Origin: Streptomyces sp. HUAS ZL42
Lineage (GTDB): Bacteria; Actinomycetota; Actinomycetes; Streptomycetales; Streptomycetaceae
Assembly: GCF_040782645.1 (NCBI RefSeq)
Contig: NZ_CP160403.1
Span: 2,542,001 to 2,606,000 of the forward strand
Reading direction: 5' to 3'
Length of the DNA: 64,000 bases
The notes below the pieces were generated by a model. The model was not told where the DNA came from. It did not search any database and was given only the letters and a program-made list of their open reading frames with translations. The position numbers were made by a program, and so were the translations under genes. Positions 25,125 through 33,073 of the stretch are shown here, piece after piece; position 1 is the stretch's first letter; the number at the start of each line of letters is the position of its first letter.

Positions 25125-26138
25125 ATGCCCAGCGCCCAGCTGCCCAGGGCCGTGTTCGCCATGGATCCGGTGCACCTCCCGCTGCTGTTCCCCGCGCCCC
25201 TCCTGGCACGGCTCCAGCGGACGGCCGGGATCGACCCCGCCCTCGTCGTACGGGACTTCACCGACCCCACCGCCGCGTCCGCGCTGGCCGAGGCCGAGGT
25301 CCTGATCACCGGCTGGGGCTGCCCCCACCTCGACGCGGACACCCTGGCCTCGACACCCAGGCTGCGCGCAGTTCTGCACGCCGCCGGCTCCGTCCGCTCG
25401 CTGATCGGCGACGCCCTCTGGCAGCACGGGATCAGCGTCTCCAGCGCGGTCACCGGCAACGCGGTACCGGTCGCCGAGTACACCCTCGCGATGATCCTGC
25501 TGGCCGGGAAGGACGCGTTCACCCACCGCGAGCGCTTCCGCGCCACACACGCCCAGCCCTCCCCCGCCGAGACCGCGCCCATCGGCAACCTCGGCAGACG
25601 CGTCGGCGTCATCGGCGCCTCGCGCGTCGGCCGCCGGCTCCTCGAACTGCTGCGCCCGTACGACCTCGAGATCCTGCTCTACGACCCCTACGTGGACGCC
25701 GCCGACGCCGCCGCGCTCGGCGCCGAACTCCTCCCGCTGGAGGACCTGCTGCGCCGCAGCGACATCGTGAGCCTGCACGCCCCCGACATCCCCGAGACCC
25801 ACCACATGCTCGACCGCCCACGGCTCGCCCTCATCCCGGACGGCGGCGTCCTGATCAACACCTCCCGCGGCGCCCTCGTCGACCACGCCGCGCTCACCGA
25901 GGAACTGGTCTCCGGCCGGCTGCACGCAGTCCTGGACGTCACCGAACCCGAGCCACTGCCCGCCGACTCCCCGCTCTACACGCTCCCCAACGTCTTCCTC
26001 ACCCCGCACATCGCGGGCTCCCTCGGCAACGAACTGGAACGCCTGGGCCGCATCGTGGTGGAGGAACTGGAACGCCTGGCGGTGGGCCTGCCACTCGACC
26101 ACGAGGTACGGCACTCGGACATGGCGCGGGTTGCGTAA
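25125..26138 (+). CDS. D-2-hydroxyacid dehydrogenase (NAD-dependent)
   Basis: 337-residue cytosolic enzyme of the D-isomer-specific 2-hydroxyacid dehydrogenase family, which interconverts a 2-hydroxyacid and a 2-ketoacid. Seen: VITGWGCPHLDADTL, the Rossmann loop VGVIGASRVGRRLLELL (about 163-180), SLHAPDIPETHHM, the catalytic Arg in INTSRGALVDHAAL, and the Glu and His in VTEPEPLP and LTPHIAGS. The ATG at 25125 follows CAGGAG. Divergent from the lyase operon and between two LacI-controlled units, it may process a sugar acid released from the glycan; this is inference. Confidence 0.88.
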   Translation: MPSAQLPRAVFAMDPVHLPLLFPAPLLARLQRTAGIDPALVVRDFTDPTAASALAEAEVLITGWGCPHLDADTLASTPRLRAVLHAAGSVRSLIGDALWQHGISVSSAVTGNAVPVAEYTLAMILLAGKDAFTHRERFRATHAQPSPAETAPIGNLGRRVGVIGASRVGRRLLELLRPYDLEILLYDPYVDAADAAALGAELLPLEDLLRRSDIVSLHAPDIPETHHMLDRPRLALIPDGGVLINTSRGALVDHAALTEELVSGRLHAVLDVTEPEPLPADSPLYTLPNVFLTPHIAGSLGNELERLGRIVVEELERLAVGLPLDHEVRHSDMARVA

Positions 26139-26355
26139 TGATGGCTCGGTCGCCTACGGGGCGCTCTCAGCCGGCGTCGAGAGCCCGACCGTGCTCAGCC
26201 CTTCGGGCCTCCGCGCGCTCGGGCTCTCGACACCGGCGCGCCCCTTCGGCTCCCTCGCGGCCGGCGCGTGGGGACAGTGGGCCTGGGACGGCCCTTGCCG
26301 TTTGCCGTCCATGGGCTCACCCAGGCCCCGAGAAGCGGGGCCCGAAAACCGGGGA

Positions 26356-26560
26356 TCCACAAGCTCCACCACCCCGGACACACGCGACGTCCACGGGCTC
26401 ACCGACCTCAACACACAGGCGACGTCCACAAGCTCCACCACTCCGAACGCACGCGCCATCCACAAGCTCCGCGAGCGACGTCCGCGAGCTCCACGACCTC
26501 AGACGCAGCCCACACCCACAGGCTCCCCCATCCACTCACAACGCTGCGTCCACAGGCTCC
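26356..26560. repeat. Degenerate array with about 34-bp period, core TCCACAAGCTCC
   Basis: Cores resembling TCCACAAGCTCC start at 26356, 26390, 26425, 26459, 26481, 26515 and 26549. The spacing is 34, 35, 34, 22, 34 and 34 bp. Spacers are C-rich and similar to each other (GACG before the core, CACCACTCC after), unlike CRISPR spacers. It fills much of the 26139-26662 gap upstream of the second lacI gene; no gene is supported there. Confidence 0.7.
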
Positions 26561-26578
26561 CCCACCTGGAGGAATGAT

Positions 26579-26593
26579 GGGATACGGTTTCCG
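26579..26593. promoter_or_regulatory. Operator-like site before the second lacI gene
   Basis: GGGATACGGTTTCCG differs at two positions from GGGAACCGGTTTCCG, the site in front of the first lacI gene. It lies 70 bp upstream of the regulator start, consistent with autoregulation by a paralogue. Confidence 0.5.
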
Positions 26594-26662
26594 CACCGAC
26601 GAGGGGACCGGTACTTCCGGCCTCCCCGGTGAGCGGGTCATGACGGCGAAGGAGCCAGCACG

Positions 26663-27766
26663 GTGAGTCAGCGCAAAGCGCCCGCGGACGCCGGACGGGC
26701 GACGATCCGTGACGTCGCGGAACGCGCGGGCGTCTCCGTGGCGAGCGTGTCGCGCGTACTGTCGGGCAACTATCCGGTCTCGGAGGAGTTGCGGCGCCGG
26801 GTGATGAAGGTCGTCCGGGACCTGGACTACGTCACGAACGCCCACGCCCGCTCCCTGGCCGGCGGCGGCACCCCGACGGTCGCGATCCTCATCAACAACA
26901 TCACCGGCGCCGCCTTCGCCCACGTGGCCAAGGGCGTCGAGGGCGCGGCCACGTTGCGCGGCTGGCTGTCGCTCGTCGGCACCACCGGCGACGACCCGGA
27001 GCGCGAGCTCGCCCTGGTGAACCTCATGCGCCAGCAGGGCGTGGCCGCCGTGGTCCTGCTCGGCGGCGCGTACGACTACGAGGAGTACCAGCTGCGCATG
27101 GCCCGCTTCGCCCGCTCCCTGGACGCGGCCGGCTCGCACCTGGTGCTGGTCGGGAGGCCGCCGCTGGAGGGCGACGTACCGGCGACGACGGTCGACTACG
27201 ACAACGAGTCCGGGGCGTACGCCATGGCCAGCCACCTGCTGTCGGCCGGTCACCGGCGCGTCCTGATCCTGCCCGGCCCGGCCGGACTCACCACGGCTCA
27301 AGGCAGGTTGAGGGGCGCCCGGCGGGCTTTCGAGGCGTACGGGGTGCCGTTCGACCCGGGCCTGGTGCGGCATGGTCCCTACGGCGACGAGCACGGGTAC
27401 GCGGCGGTGGAGGAGGCCCTGCACGAAACGCCGGACTTCACCGCCGTGCTCGCCGGGACCGACGTGGTCGCCGCAGGCGCCATGCAGGCGCTGCGCGCGG
27501 CGGGCCTGCGGGTTCCGGAAGACGTGTCGATCGTGGGCTACGACGACATCCCGCTGGCCTCCCAGCTCACCCCGCAGCTGACCACCGTGCACGTGCCGTA
27601 CGAGGAGATGGGCCGTGTCGCGCTGCGTGCTGTCGCCGACCGGCGCGAGACCGGCGCGGGCGGCCGCAAGGGCGGCGACGGGGAGCATCTGGTGCTGGGC
27701 ACCCATGTCGTCGTACGGGACTCGGTACGTCCGCCGGTTTCAACGCGGGTAGCAGGTGAGCGATGA
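26663..27766 (+). CDS. LacI-family transcriptional regulator (paralogue of the one at 11864)
   Basis: 367-residue repressor with an N-terminal helix-turn-helix (ATIRDVAERAGVSVASVSRVL), hinge (HARSLAGG) and ligand domain with VDYDNESGAYAM, SIVGYDDIPLASQL and the end GTHVVVRDSV. GTG 26663 starts the protein. It is clearly related to the first LacI protein along its whole length, so both may read similar operators. An operator-like site lies upstream; a direct repeat (27762-27794) overlaps its stop codon. It probably governs the adjacent importer and GH43 unit. Confidence 0.92.
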   Translation: MSQRKAPADAGRATIRDVAERAGVSVASVSRVLSGNYPVSEELRRRVMKVVRDLDYVTNAHARSLAGGGTPTVAILINNITGAAFAHVAKGVEGAATLRGWLSLVGTTGDDPERELALVNLMRQQGVAAVVLLGGAYDYEEYQLRMARFARSLDAAGSHLVLVGRPPLEGDVPATTVDYDNESGAYAMASHLLSAGHRRVLILPGPAGLTTAQGRLRGARRAFEAYGVPFDPGLVRHGPYGDEHGYAAVEEALHETPDFTAVLAGTDVVAAGAMQALRAAGLRVPEDVSIVGYDDIPLASQLTPQLTTVHVPYEEMGRVALRAVADRRETGAGGRKGGDGEHLVLGTHVVVRDSVRPPVSTRVAGER

Positions 27767-27794
27767 TCAGGTTACGGCGTGATGATCAGGTTAC
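27762..27794. repeat. 14-bp direct repeat GATGATCAGGTTAC
   Basis: Two exact copies at 27762-27775 and 27781-27794 (19-bp period), the first overlapping the lacI stop codon. An operator-like palindrome follows directly. It may be a slippage product or a regulator site. Confidence 0.7.
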
Positions 27795-27806
27795 GAAACC
27801 GTTTTC
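27795..27806. promoter_or_regulatory. GAAACCGTTTTC operator-like palindrome
   Basis: Near-perfect inverted repeat (revcomp GAAAACGGTTTC) in the 383-bp gap 27767-28149 between lacI and the second binding-protein gene. The gap contains no supported gene, only this site, the direct repeat and the 28008-28025 operator. Confidence 0.4.
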
Positions 27807-28007
27807 TCGAGGTTTTTAGCCGTCTTGCTGAGCTCGCGCGCAGTGTCTACCAGCGGGCGGAAAAGCCTTCCGAGATGGGTCTGACCTGCATATATGCCTC
27901 GTATCCCGTCAGCACGCGTTGCCCCGCGGAGCCTCACCCCGCGGACAAGTGGCCGTAACAAATTTCCGCCGCCCTCTTGCTATGAGCAGAGGCGCCGTCC
28001 TACGGTC

Positions 28008-28025
28008 CCAGCAACCGGTTACTAC
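28008..28025. promoter_or_regulatory. AACCGGTT operator before the second importer
   Basis: CCAGCAACCGGTTACTAC matches the perfect site at 24572-24589 at 16 of 18 positions, 125 bp upstream of the binding-protein gene. Strong hint that both importers share a regulator. Confidence 0.6.
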
Positions 28026-28149
28026 AGCTTCTGCTTTGGCCGACCCCCCGCAACCGCGAGCCGATGTCCTCCGGCCGCCGTTCCCTGGCCAGTACCGAGC
28101 CGCCGTACCTCGTTTCTGAGACGCCTACTTCCCGAAGGATCACGGTCAG

Positions 28150-29487
28150 ATGAACTCCACCAACCCCCGGAGAAGGTTCGCCCGCGCCGCCGTTGCGGGA
28201 CTCGCGCTGACAGGTCTGCTCACCGCTTGCGGCGGATCCGGGGACGACGACTCGTCCTCGAAGTCCTCCGGTCCGGTCACCCTCGACTTCTGGGGCTGGG
28301 CCAACGGCCAGCCGGCGGTCGTCGACGCGTTCAACGCCAGCCACAAGGACGTCAAGCTCAAGTACACGAAGATCACCGATCAGCTGACCATGCAGAAGCA
28401 GCTGGCCAACGCGGTCAAGGCGGGCAACGCCCCCTGCCTGCTGCAGAACACCGCCGAGTACGTCACCAGCTGGGTCTCGCAGGACGCCCTCGCCGACATC
28501 ACCGAGTACGTCGGGTCCAGCAAGGACAAGTTCAACGCCGGTTCCTGGGCCAGCGGCACCGTGCAGGGCAAGGTCTACGGCGTGCCCACCGCCTCGGCGC
28601 CGGCCTTCACCATCTACCGCACCGACATCTTCTCGAAGTACGGTCTGCAGCCGCCCGCGACCTGGGACGACTTCATCGCCGCCGGCAAGGTGCTGAAGAA
28701 GCACAAGGTCAAGATCACCAACTACGCCGGTGAGGACCCGAGCACCCTGGAGGTGCTCGCCATGCAGGCGGGCGCCCACTGGTACTCCATCGACGGCAAC
28801 TCCTGGAAGGTGAACTTCCAGGACGAGGGCACCCTCAAGGCCGCGAAGGTGATCCAGGACATCATCGACAACGACCTCAACTCCAAGCTGTCCTTCGCGG
28901 ACTACGCGGCCGTGCAGCGCAACTACGACAACGGCGGCACCGCGACCCGCCAGATCTCCACCTGGCAGATGTCCGGCATGGTGAACAACTTCACCAAGTC
29001 CTTCGGACAGTGGGCCCTGTCGCCGTGGCCGACGTTCAAGGGCGAGGCGGCCAAGACGCCGGCGGGCACCAACCAGAGCGGCAACCTGACGCTGGTGTCC
29101 AAGCAGTGCAAGTCCCAGAAGCAGGCCGCCGAGGCCGCGCTGTGGATGTCCACCGACCCGGGCGCGGTCAAGACCATGGCGAGCCCGGAGACCGGCAGCG
29201 GTGTGATGCCCGGGCTGGCCGACAGCAGCGCCTACGTCGACCAGGCGATCTCCCAGAAGCTGCTCGGCACGAACTACGAGCCGGCCAAGAAGATCGTGAC
29301 GGACAGCCTCGGCACCGTCACCACCGACTGGACCTTCGGTCCGAACTGGACCGCGATGTTCACGGAGCTGCAGAGCGGCTGGGGCAAGGTCGTCAACAAG
29401 CAGGAGAAGGTCACCGACCTGCTGGCCCACATGCAGGTGTGGACGGTCAACGACCTGAAGTCCCGCGGCATCAGCGTCAAGGGCTGA
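28150..29487 (+). CDS. Sugar ABC transporter substrate-binding lipoprotein (second system)
   Basis: 445-residue extracellular binding protein: an Arg-rich start, hydrophobic signal and lipobox GLLTAC, then a Ser/Asp linker and a type I SBP fold (VTLDFWGWANGQPAVVDAFN, YGVPTASAPAFTIYRTDIF). It opens the operon of binding protein, two permeases and GH43. The ATG at 28150 is well placed behind AAGGAT. The ligand is probably the oligosaccharide cut by the GH43 enzyme of the same operon. Confidence 0.93.
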   Translation: MNSTNPRRRFARAAVAGLALTGLLTACGGSGDDDSSSKSSGPVTLDFWGWANGQPAVVDAFNASHKDVKLKYTKITDQLTMQKQLANAVKAGNAPCLLQNTAEYVTSWVSQDALADITEYVGSSKDKFNAGSWASGTVQGKVYGVPTASAPAFTIYRTDIFSKYGLQPPATWDDFIAAGKVLKKHKVKITNYAGEDPSTLEVLAMQAGAHWYSIDGNSWKVNFQDEGTLKAAKVIQDIIDNDLNSKLSFADYAAVQRNYDNGGTATRQISTWQMSGMVNNFTKSFGQWALSPWPTFKGEAAKTPAGTNQSGNLTLVSKQCKSQKQAAEAALWMSTDPGAVKTMASPETGSGVMPGLADSSAYVDQAISQKLLGTNYEPAKKIVTDSLGTVTTDWTFGPNWTAMFTELQSGWGKVVNKQEKVTDLLAHMQVWTVNDLKSRGISVKG

Positions 29488-29497
29488 GGCACTGCAG

Positions 29498-30385
29498 ATG
29501 ATCCGCTCCCAGCGCTGGAAGGGTGCCGCGTTCACGGTGCCCTTCCAGCTTGGCTTCCTGTTCCTCTACGTGCTGCCGATCGGCTACGCCGTCTACCAGT
29601 CGCTGTTCGTCGAGCAGCAGTCCGGACTGGGCCTTGGCGGCGGCGCCACGGAGAAGTTCGCCGGCCTCGACAACTACCAGCGCGGCCTGACCGACTCGGC
29701 GTTCCTCGGCTCCGTCCTGCGGGTGTTCCTGTTCGCCTGCGTCCAGATCCCGGTGATGCTCGGCATCAGCCTGGTGCTCGCTCTGCTCCTGGACGCGGTC
29801 ACCGCACGGGCGGCCGGCCGGTTCCGGATCATGCTGCTCGTCCCTTACATGATTCCGGGGGTTGTCGCCGCCATCGTGTGGGTCAACCTGTACAGCCCGC
29901 TCGTGGGACCGCTGACGCCCCTGGGCGAGTTCTTCGGGTTTCACTGGGACTTCTTCGCGCCCTCGATGGTCTGGCCCTCCATCGGCAATCTGCTCACCTG
30001 GCACGGCATCGGCTACAACATGGTGATCATCTACGCCGCGTTGCAGGGTGTGCCCCGCGAACTGTTCGAGGCGGCGCGGCTGGACGGTGCCTCCGAGCTG
30101 CGGATCGCCCTGAGCATCAAGATCCCGTACGTCCGCGCGGCCCTGGTGCTGACCGGTCTGTTGTCCATCATCCAGATGCTGCAGATCTTCAATGAGCCCG
30201 CGCTGTTCCGGAACGTCACCCCGCAGACGGTGACCGACAGCTTCACGCCGATCATGATCATTTACAGCCAGGCGTTCAGCGCCAACAACTACCACTACGC
30301 CGCGACCCTGTCGGTGCTGCTCGCCCTCATCCTCGGCGTCGCCTCCTTCCTCTTCTACCGGCTGACGTCGAAGGAGGTCGACTGA
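29498..30385 (+). CDS. Carbohydrate ABC transporter permease (MalF type, second system)
   Basis: 295-residue membrane protein with about six helices and the coupling loop EAARLDGASELRIALSIKIP. It begins 10 nt after the binding-protein stop and ends by sharing one base with the next start (TGATG), so the three transporter genes are translated together. It needs an external MsiK-type ATPase, since none is encoded here. Confidence 0.93.
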   Translation: MIRSQRWKGAAFTVPFQLGFLFLYVLPIGYAVYQSLFVEQQSGLGLGGGATEKFAGLDNYQRGLTDSAFLGSVLRVFLFACVQIPVMLGISLVLALLLDAVTARAAGRFRIMLLVPYMIPGVVAAIVWVNLYSPLVGPLTPLGEFFGFHWDFFAPSMVWPSIGNLLTWHGIGYNMVIIYAALQGVPRELFEAARLDGASELRIALSIKIPYVRAALVLTGLLSIIQMLQIFNEPALFRNVTPQTVTDSFTPIMIIYSQAFSANNYHYAATLSVLLALILGVASFLFYRLTSKEVD

Positions 30386-31299
30386 TGACACTCACCGAGA
30401 ACCGGGCCGGGAAGTCCGCGACTCCGGTGGTCCGCCGGCGCACCCGTCCGGATCCGGCCACGCGCTCGCGCGGCGGCCAGCGTTTCCTGCTCATCGGGCT
30501 GACGCTGGCCGGCGTCTACAGCCTGTTCCCGGTGTGGTGGCTGATCGTGGCGTCCACCAAGGACCGCGTCGCGTTGTACCAGTCGAACGGCATGTGGTTC
30601 TCCGGCTGGCACCTGTGGGACAACCTGCACCAGGTGTTCACGTACGACGGCGGCATCTTCCTGCGCTGGACCGCCAACTCCTTCCTGTACGCGGGAGTCG
30701 GCTCCCTCGGCGGCACCCTCGTCGCCCTCGCCACCGGGTACGGCCTGGCCCGCTTCGACTTCCCCGGGCGGGGCGTGGTGTTCGCGTGTGTCGTGGGCTC
30801 GTTCCTGATCCCGCTCGCCCTGCTGACCCTGCCGCTGTACCTGCTGTTCTCGAGGATCGGCCTGGTGGACACGCCCTGGGCAATGCTCATCCCCTGCCTG
30901 ATCAACCCGTTCAGCGTGTATCTGGCCAAGGTCTACACCGAGTCCACGATCCCGTTCGAGCTGCTGGAGGCGGCCCGCATCGACGGCGCCGGAGAGCTGC
31001 GCATCTTCTTCAGCATCGTGCTGCGGATGATGACCACGGGCGGCGCCACGGTGTTCCTGCTCGCCTTCGTCAACACCTGGAACGCGTTCTTCCTCCCGCT
31101 GACCGTGCTGCGCGGCGAGGAGAACTGGACCCTCAACCTGGGGCTCTACAACTGGACCGGCAAGAAGATGGAGTCCGGTGTCGACGTGACCAGCCTGGTG
31201 CTCACCGGCGCGCTGCTGTCCATCATCCCGATGGCGATCATGATGGTGGCGATGCGTCGCTACTGGCGGACGGGCGTCACGCTGGGAGCGCTCAAGTGA
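30385..31299 (+). CDS. Carbohydrate ABC transporter permease (MalG type, second system)
   Basis: 304-residue permease with about six membrane helices (first around 33-50, FLLIGLTLAGVYSLFPVWWL) and the loop EAARIDGAGELRIFFSIVL. It pairs with the permease at 29498. Its stop overlaps the GTG of the GH43 gene (GTGA). Confidence 0.93.
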   Translation: MTLTENRAGKSATPVVRRRTRPDPATRSRGGQRFLLIGLTLAGVYSLFPVWWLIVASTKDRVALYQSNGMWFSGWHLWDNLHQVFTYDGGIFLRWTANSFLYAGVGSLGGTLVALATGYGLARFDFPGRGVVFACVVGSFLIPLALLTLPLYLLFSRIGLVDTPWAMLIPCLINPFSVYLAKVYTESTIPFELLEAARIDGAGELRIFFSIVLRMMTTGGATVFLLAFVNTWNAFFLPLTVLRGEENWTLNLGLYNWTGKKMESGVDVTSLVLTGALLSIIPMAIMMVAMRRYWRTGVTLGALK

Positions 31300-32888
31300 C
31301 CGTGCTGCGCAACCCCGTCGTCCGCGGCTTCGCCCCGGACCCCTCCCTGGTCCGGGCGGGTGACTGGTACTACGTGGCGACCAGTTCCTTCGAGTGGTTC
31401 CCGACGATCCCGGTGCACCGTTCGCGGGACCTGGCCCACTGGGAGTACGCGGGTCATGTGCGCGGCGCGGTCCCCGGCGACTCGCTGGCCGGGGTGCCGG
31501 ACTCGGGCGGCATCTGGGCGCCGTCGCTGAGCTGGGACGGGGAGCGCTTCTGGGTGGTCTACGCGGTCGTACGGTCGGTCGGCACGCCGTACTTCGACCT
31601 GGACACGTACATCTCCACGGCCACCGACGTGGCCGGCAAGTGGACGCCCCCGCGCCGCGTCGCGAGCCACGGCTTCGACCCCGCCCTCTTCCACCACGAG
31701 GGCCGGCTGTGGCTCGCCAACCTGCAGAACGACCACCGTCCCGGCGGGCGGCGCTTCGCCGGGATCGTGCTGACCGAACTGGACCGCGAGACACTCGCCC
31801 CGGTCGGCGGCACGCATCTGCTGCTGCAGCACGAACGGCTCATCGAGGGACCGAAGTTGCTGTACCGCGACGGCTGGTACGTCCTCGTGCTCGCGGAGGG
31901 CGGCACCGGCTTCGAGCACGGGGTCCGGGTCGCGCGCAGCCGGAAGCTCACCGGCCCGTACGAGCTCGACGACCGTCCCCTGCTGACCACCCGTGACGAC
32001 CCCTCCGTACCGCTGCAGAAGGCCGGACACGGAGAGCTGGTCGAAACCCCGCAGGGGCAGTGGGTGCTCAGCCATCTGACGGCCCGTCCGCTGCACACCC
32101 CGCACGGACCGCGCTGCACCCTCGGCCGGGAGACGGCCGTGCAGGCGGTGACGTGGGACGCGGACGGCTGGCCCAGGCTGCGCCAAGGCGGCCATCACCC
32201 GGCGGTCGAGGTCGACGTGGCCACGCCGGCCCGGTCCGCTCGACCGGCCGCCGACGAGGGGCCGTTGGGCTGGCCCTGGAGCACCCTGCGCGGATACGCC
32301 GACCCGTCCTGGGCCGACACGACGAGCCGCCCCGGCTGGATCCGGCTGCGCGGCAGGCACGGACCCGAGTCGCGCTGGGAGCACAGTCTGCTCGCGCAGC
32401 GCATCACCGAGCATCGCGCGGAGGTCGAAGTCACCGTCGAGGCACGGCCGTTCACCTTCACCCAGGCCGCCGGTCTGGTGCTCCGGTACGACGCCGGGGG
32501 GTACCTCGGCGTCGACCTGACCTGGGCCGAGCCGGAGGGCGAGGGGCAGCGGGGGCAGCAGTGGCGGGGGCAAGGACGTACGGTCCTCAGCCTGGTGGAG
32601 CGGGACGAGGAGGGTGCGCGGCAGGTCGCGGTCGTGGAGGTCGATCCGGGTGTGCCGGTCACGCTGGGGGTGACGACCGACGGTGCCGAGGCGCGGTTCT
32701 GGTACGTGCGGGACGGGGCCCGAACGCCCGTCGGCCCGCCTCTCGACTTCAGCCGGCTGTCCGACGACCACGGCTCCCGGCTGCGCTTCACCGGTGCGAT
32801 GGCCGGCATCCACGCCCGGGATCTCGTCGACGCGTCCTTCACGGCCGACTTCCGTGACTTCCGGCTGACGTGCACGCCGTCCGAGTGA
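31296..32888 (+). CDS. GH43 glycoside hydrolase, beta-xylosidase/arabinofuranosidase type, with C-terminal beta-sandwich
   Basis: 530-residue enzyme without a signal peptide. Seen: an N-terminal five-bladed propeller (about 1-310) with the triad D15 in FAPDPSL, D128 in GFDPALF and E184 in IEGPKLL; then a C-terminal concanavalin-like domain of the GH43 C2 type (about 330-525, FTQAAGLVLRYD and related strands), as in XynB-like beta-xylosidases. GTG 31296 overlaps the permease stop by 4 nt and has GGGAG upstream. Being intracellular and coupled to an importer, it should trim imported xylo- or arabino-oligosaccharides. Confidence 0.9.
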   Translation: MTVLRNPVVRGFAPDPSLVRAGDWYYVATSSFEWFPTIPVHRSRDLAHWEYAGHVRGAVPGDSLAGVPDSGGIWAPSLSWDGERFWVVYAVVRSVGTPYFDLDTYISTATDVAGKWTPPRRVASHGFDPALFHHEGRLWLANLQNDHRPGGRRFAGIVLTELDRETLAPVGGTHLLLQHERLIEGPKLLYRDGWYVLVLAEGGTGFEHGVRVARSRKLTGPYELDDRPLLTTRDDPSVPLQKAGHGELVETPQGQWVLSHLTARPLHTPHGPRCTLGRETAVQAVTWDADGWPRLRQGGHHPAVEVDVATPARSARPAADEGPLGWPWSTLRGYADPSWADTTSRPGWIRLRGRHGPESRWEHSLLAQRITEHRAEVEVTVEARPFTFTQAAGLVLRYDAGGYLGVDLTWAEPEGEGQRGQQWRGQGRTVLSLVERDEEGARQVAVVEVDPGVPVTLGVTTDGAEARFWYVRDGARTPVGPPLDFSRLSDDHGSRLRFTGAMAGIHARDLVDASFTADFRDFRLTCTPSE

Positions 32889-32975
32889 CGTGCCCGCCCG
32901 GATCCCGTGATGCACGCCCCAAGATCCTGTGGAGTCCGGTGTCTTCACGACGGGTTGGGGCACGCCTAGGATAGC

Positions 32976-32983
32976 AAGCGCTT
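32976..32983. promoter_or_regulatory. AAGCGCTT operator core before the third lacI gene
   Basis: AGCAAGCGCTTTCT around the palindrome AAGCGCTT, flanked by CTAG on both sides, about 90 bp upstream of the regulator start. It is a typical LacI/GalR-type operator, distinct from the AACCGGTT sites. Confidence 0.5.
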
Positions 32984-33073
32984 TCTAGAGGTCGGTGGGT
33001 CCCGCCACCGGCCCCGATGCGGCGCTGGTCGAGCTTTCGCTGGCCCTCGGGCGGGCCGGAGAGGTGGTTCCCG

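Noticed and set aside
26356..26560. Possible CRISPR array
   Set aside because: Repeats are short and imperfect, spacers resemble one another and no cas genes are nearby.
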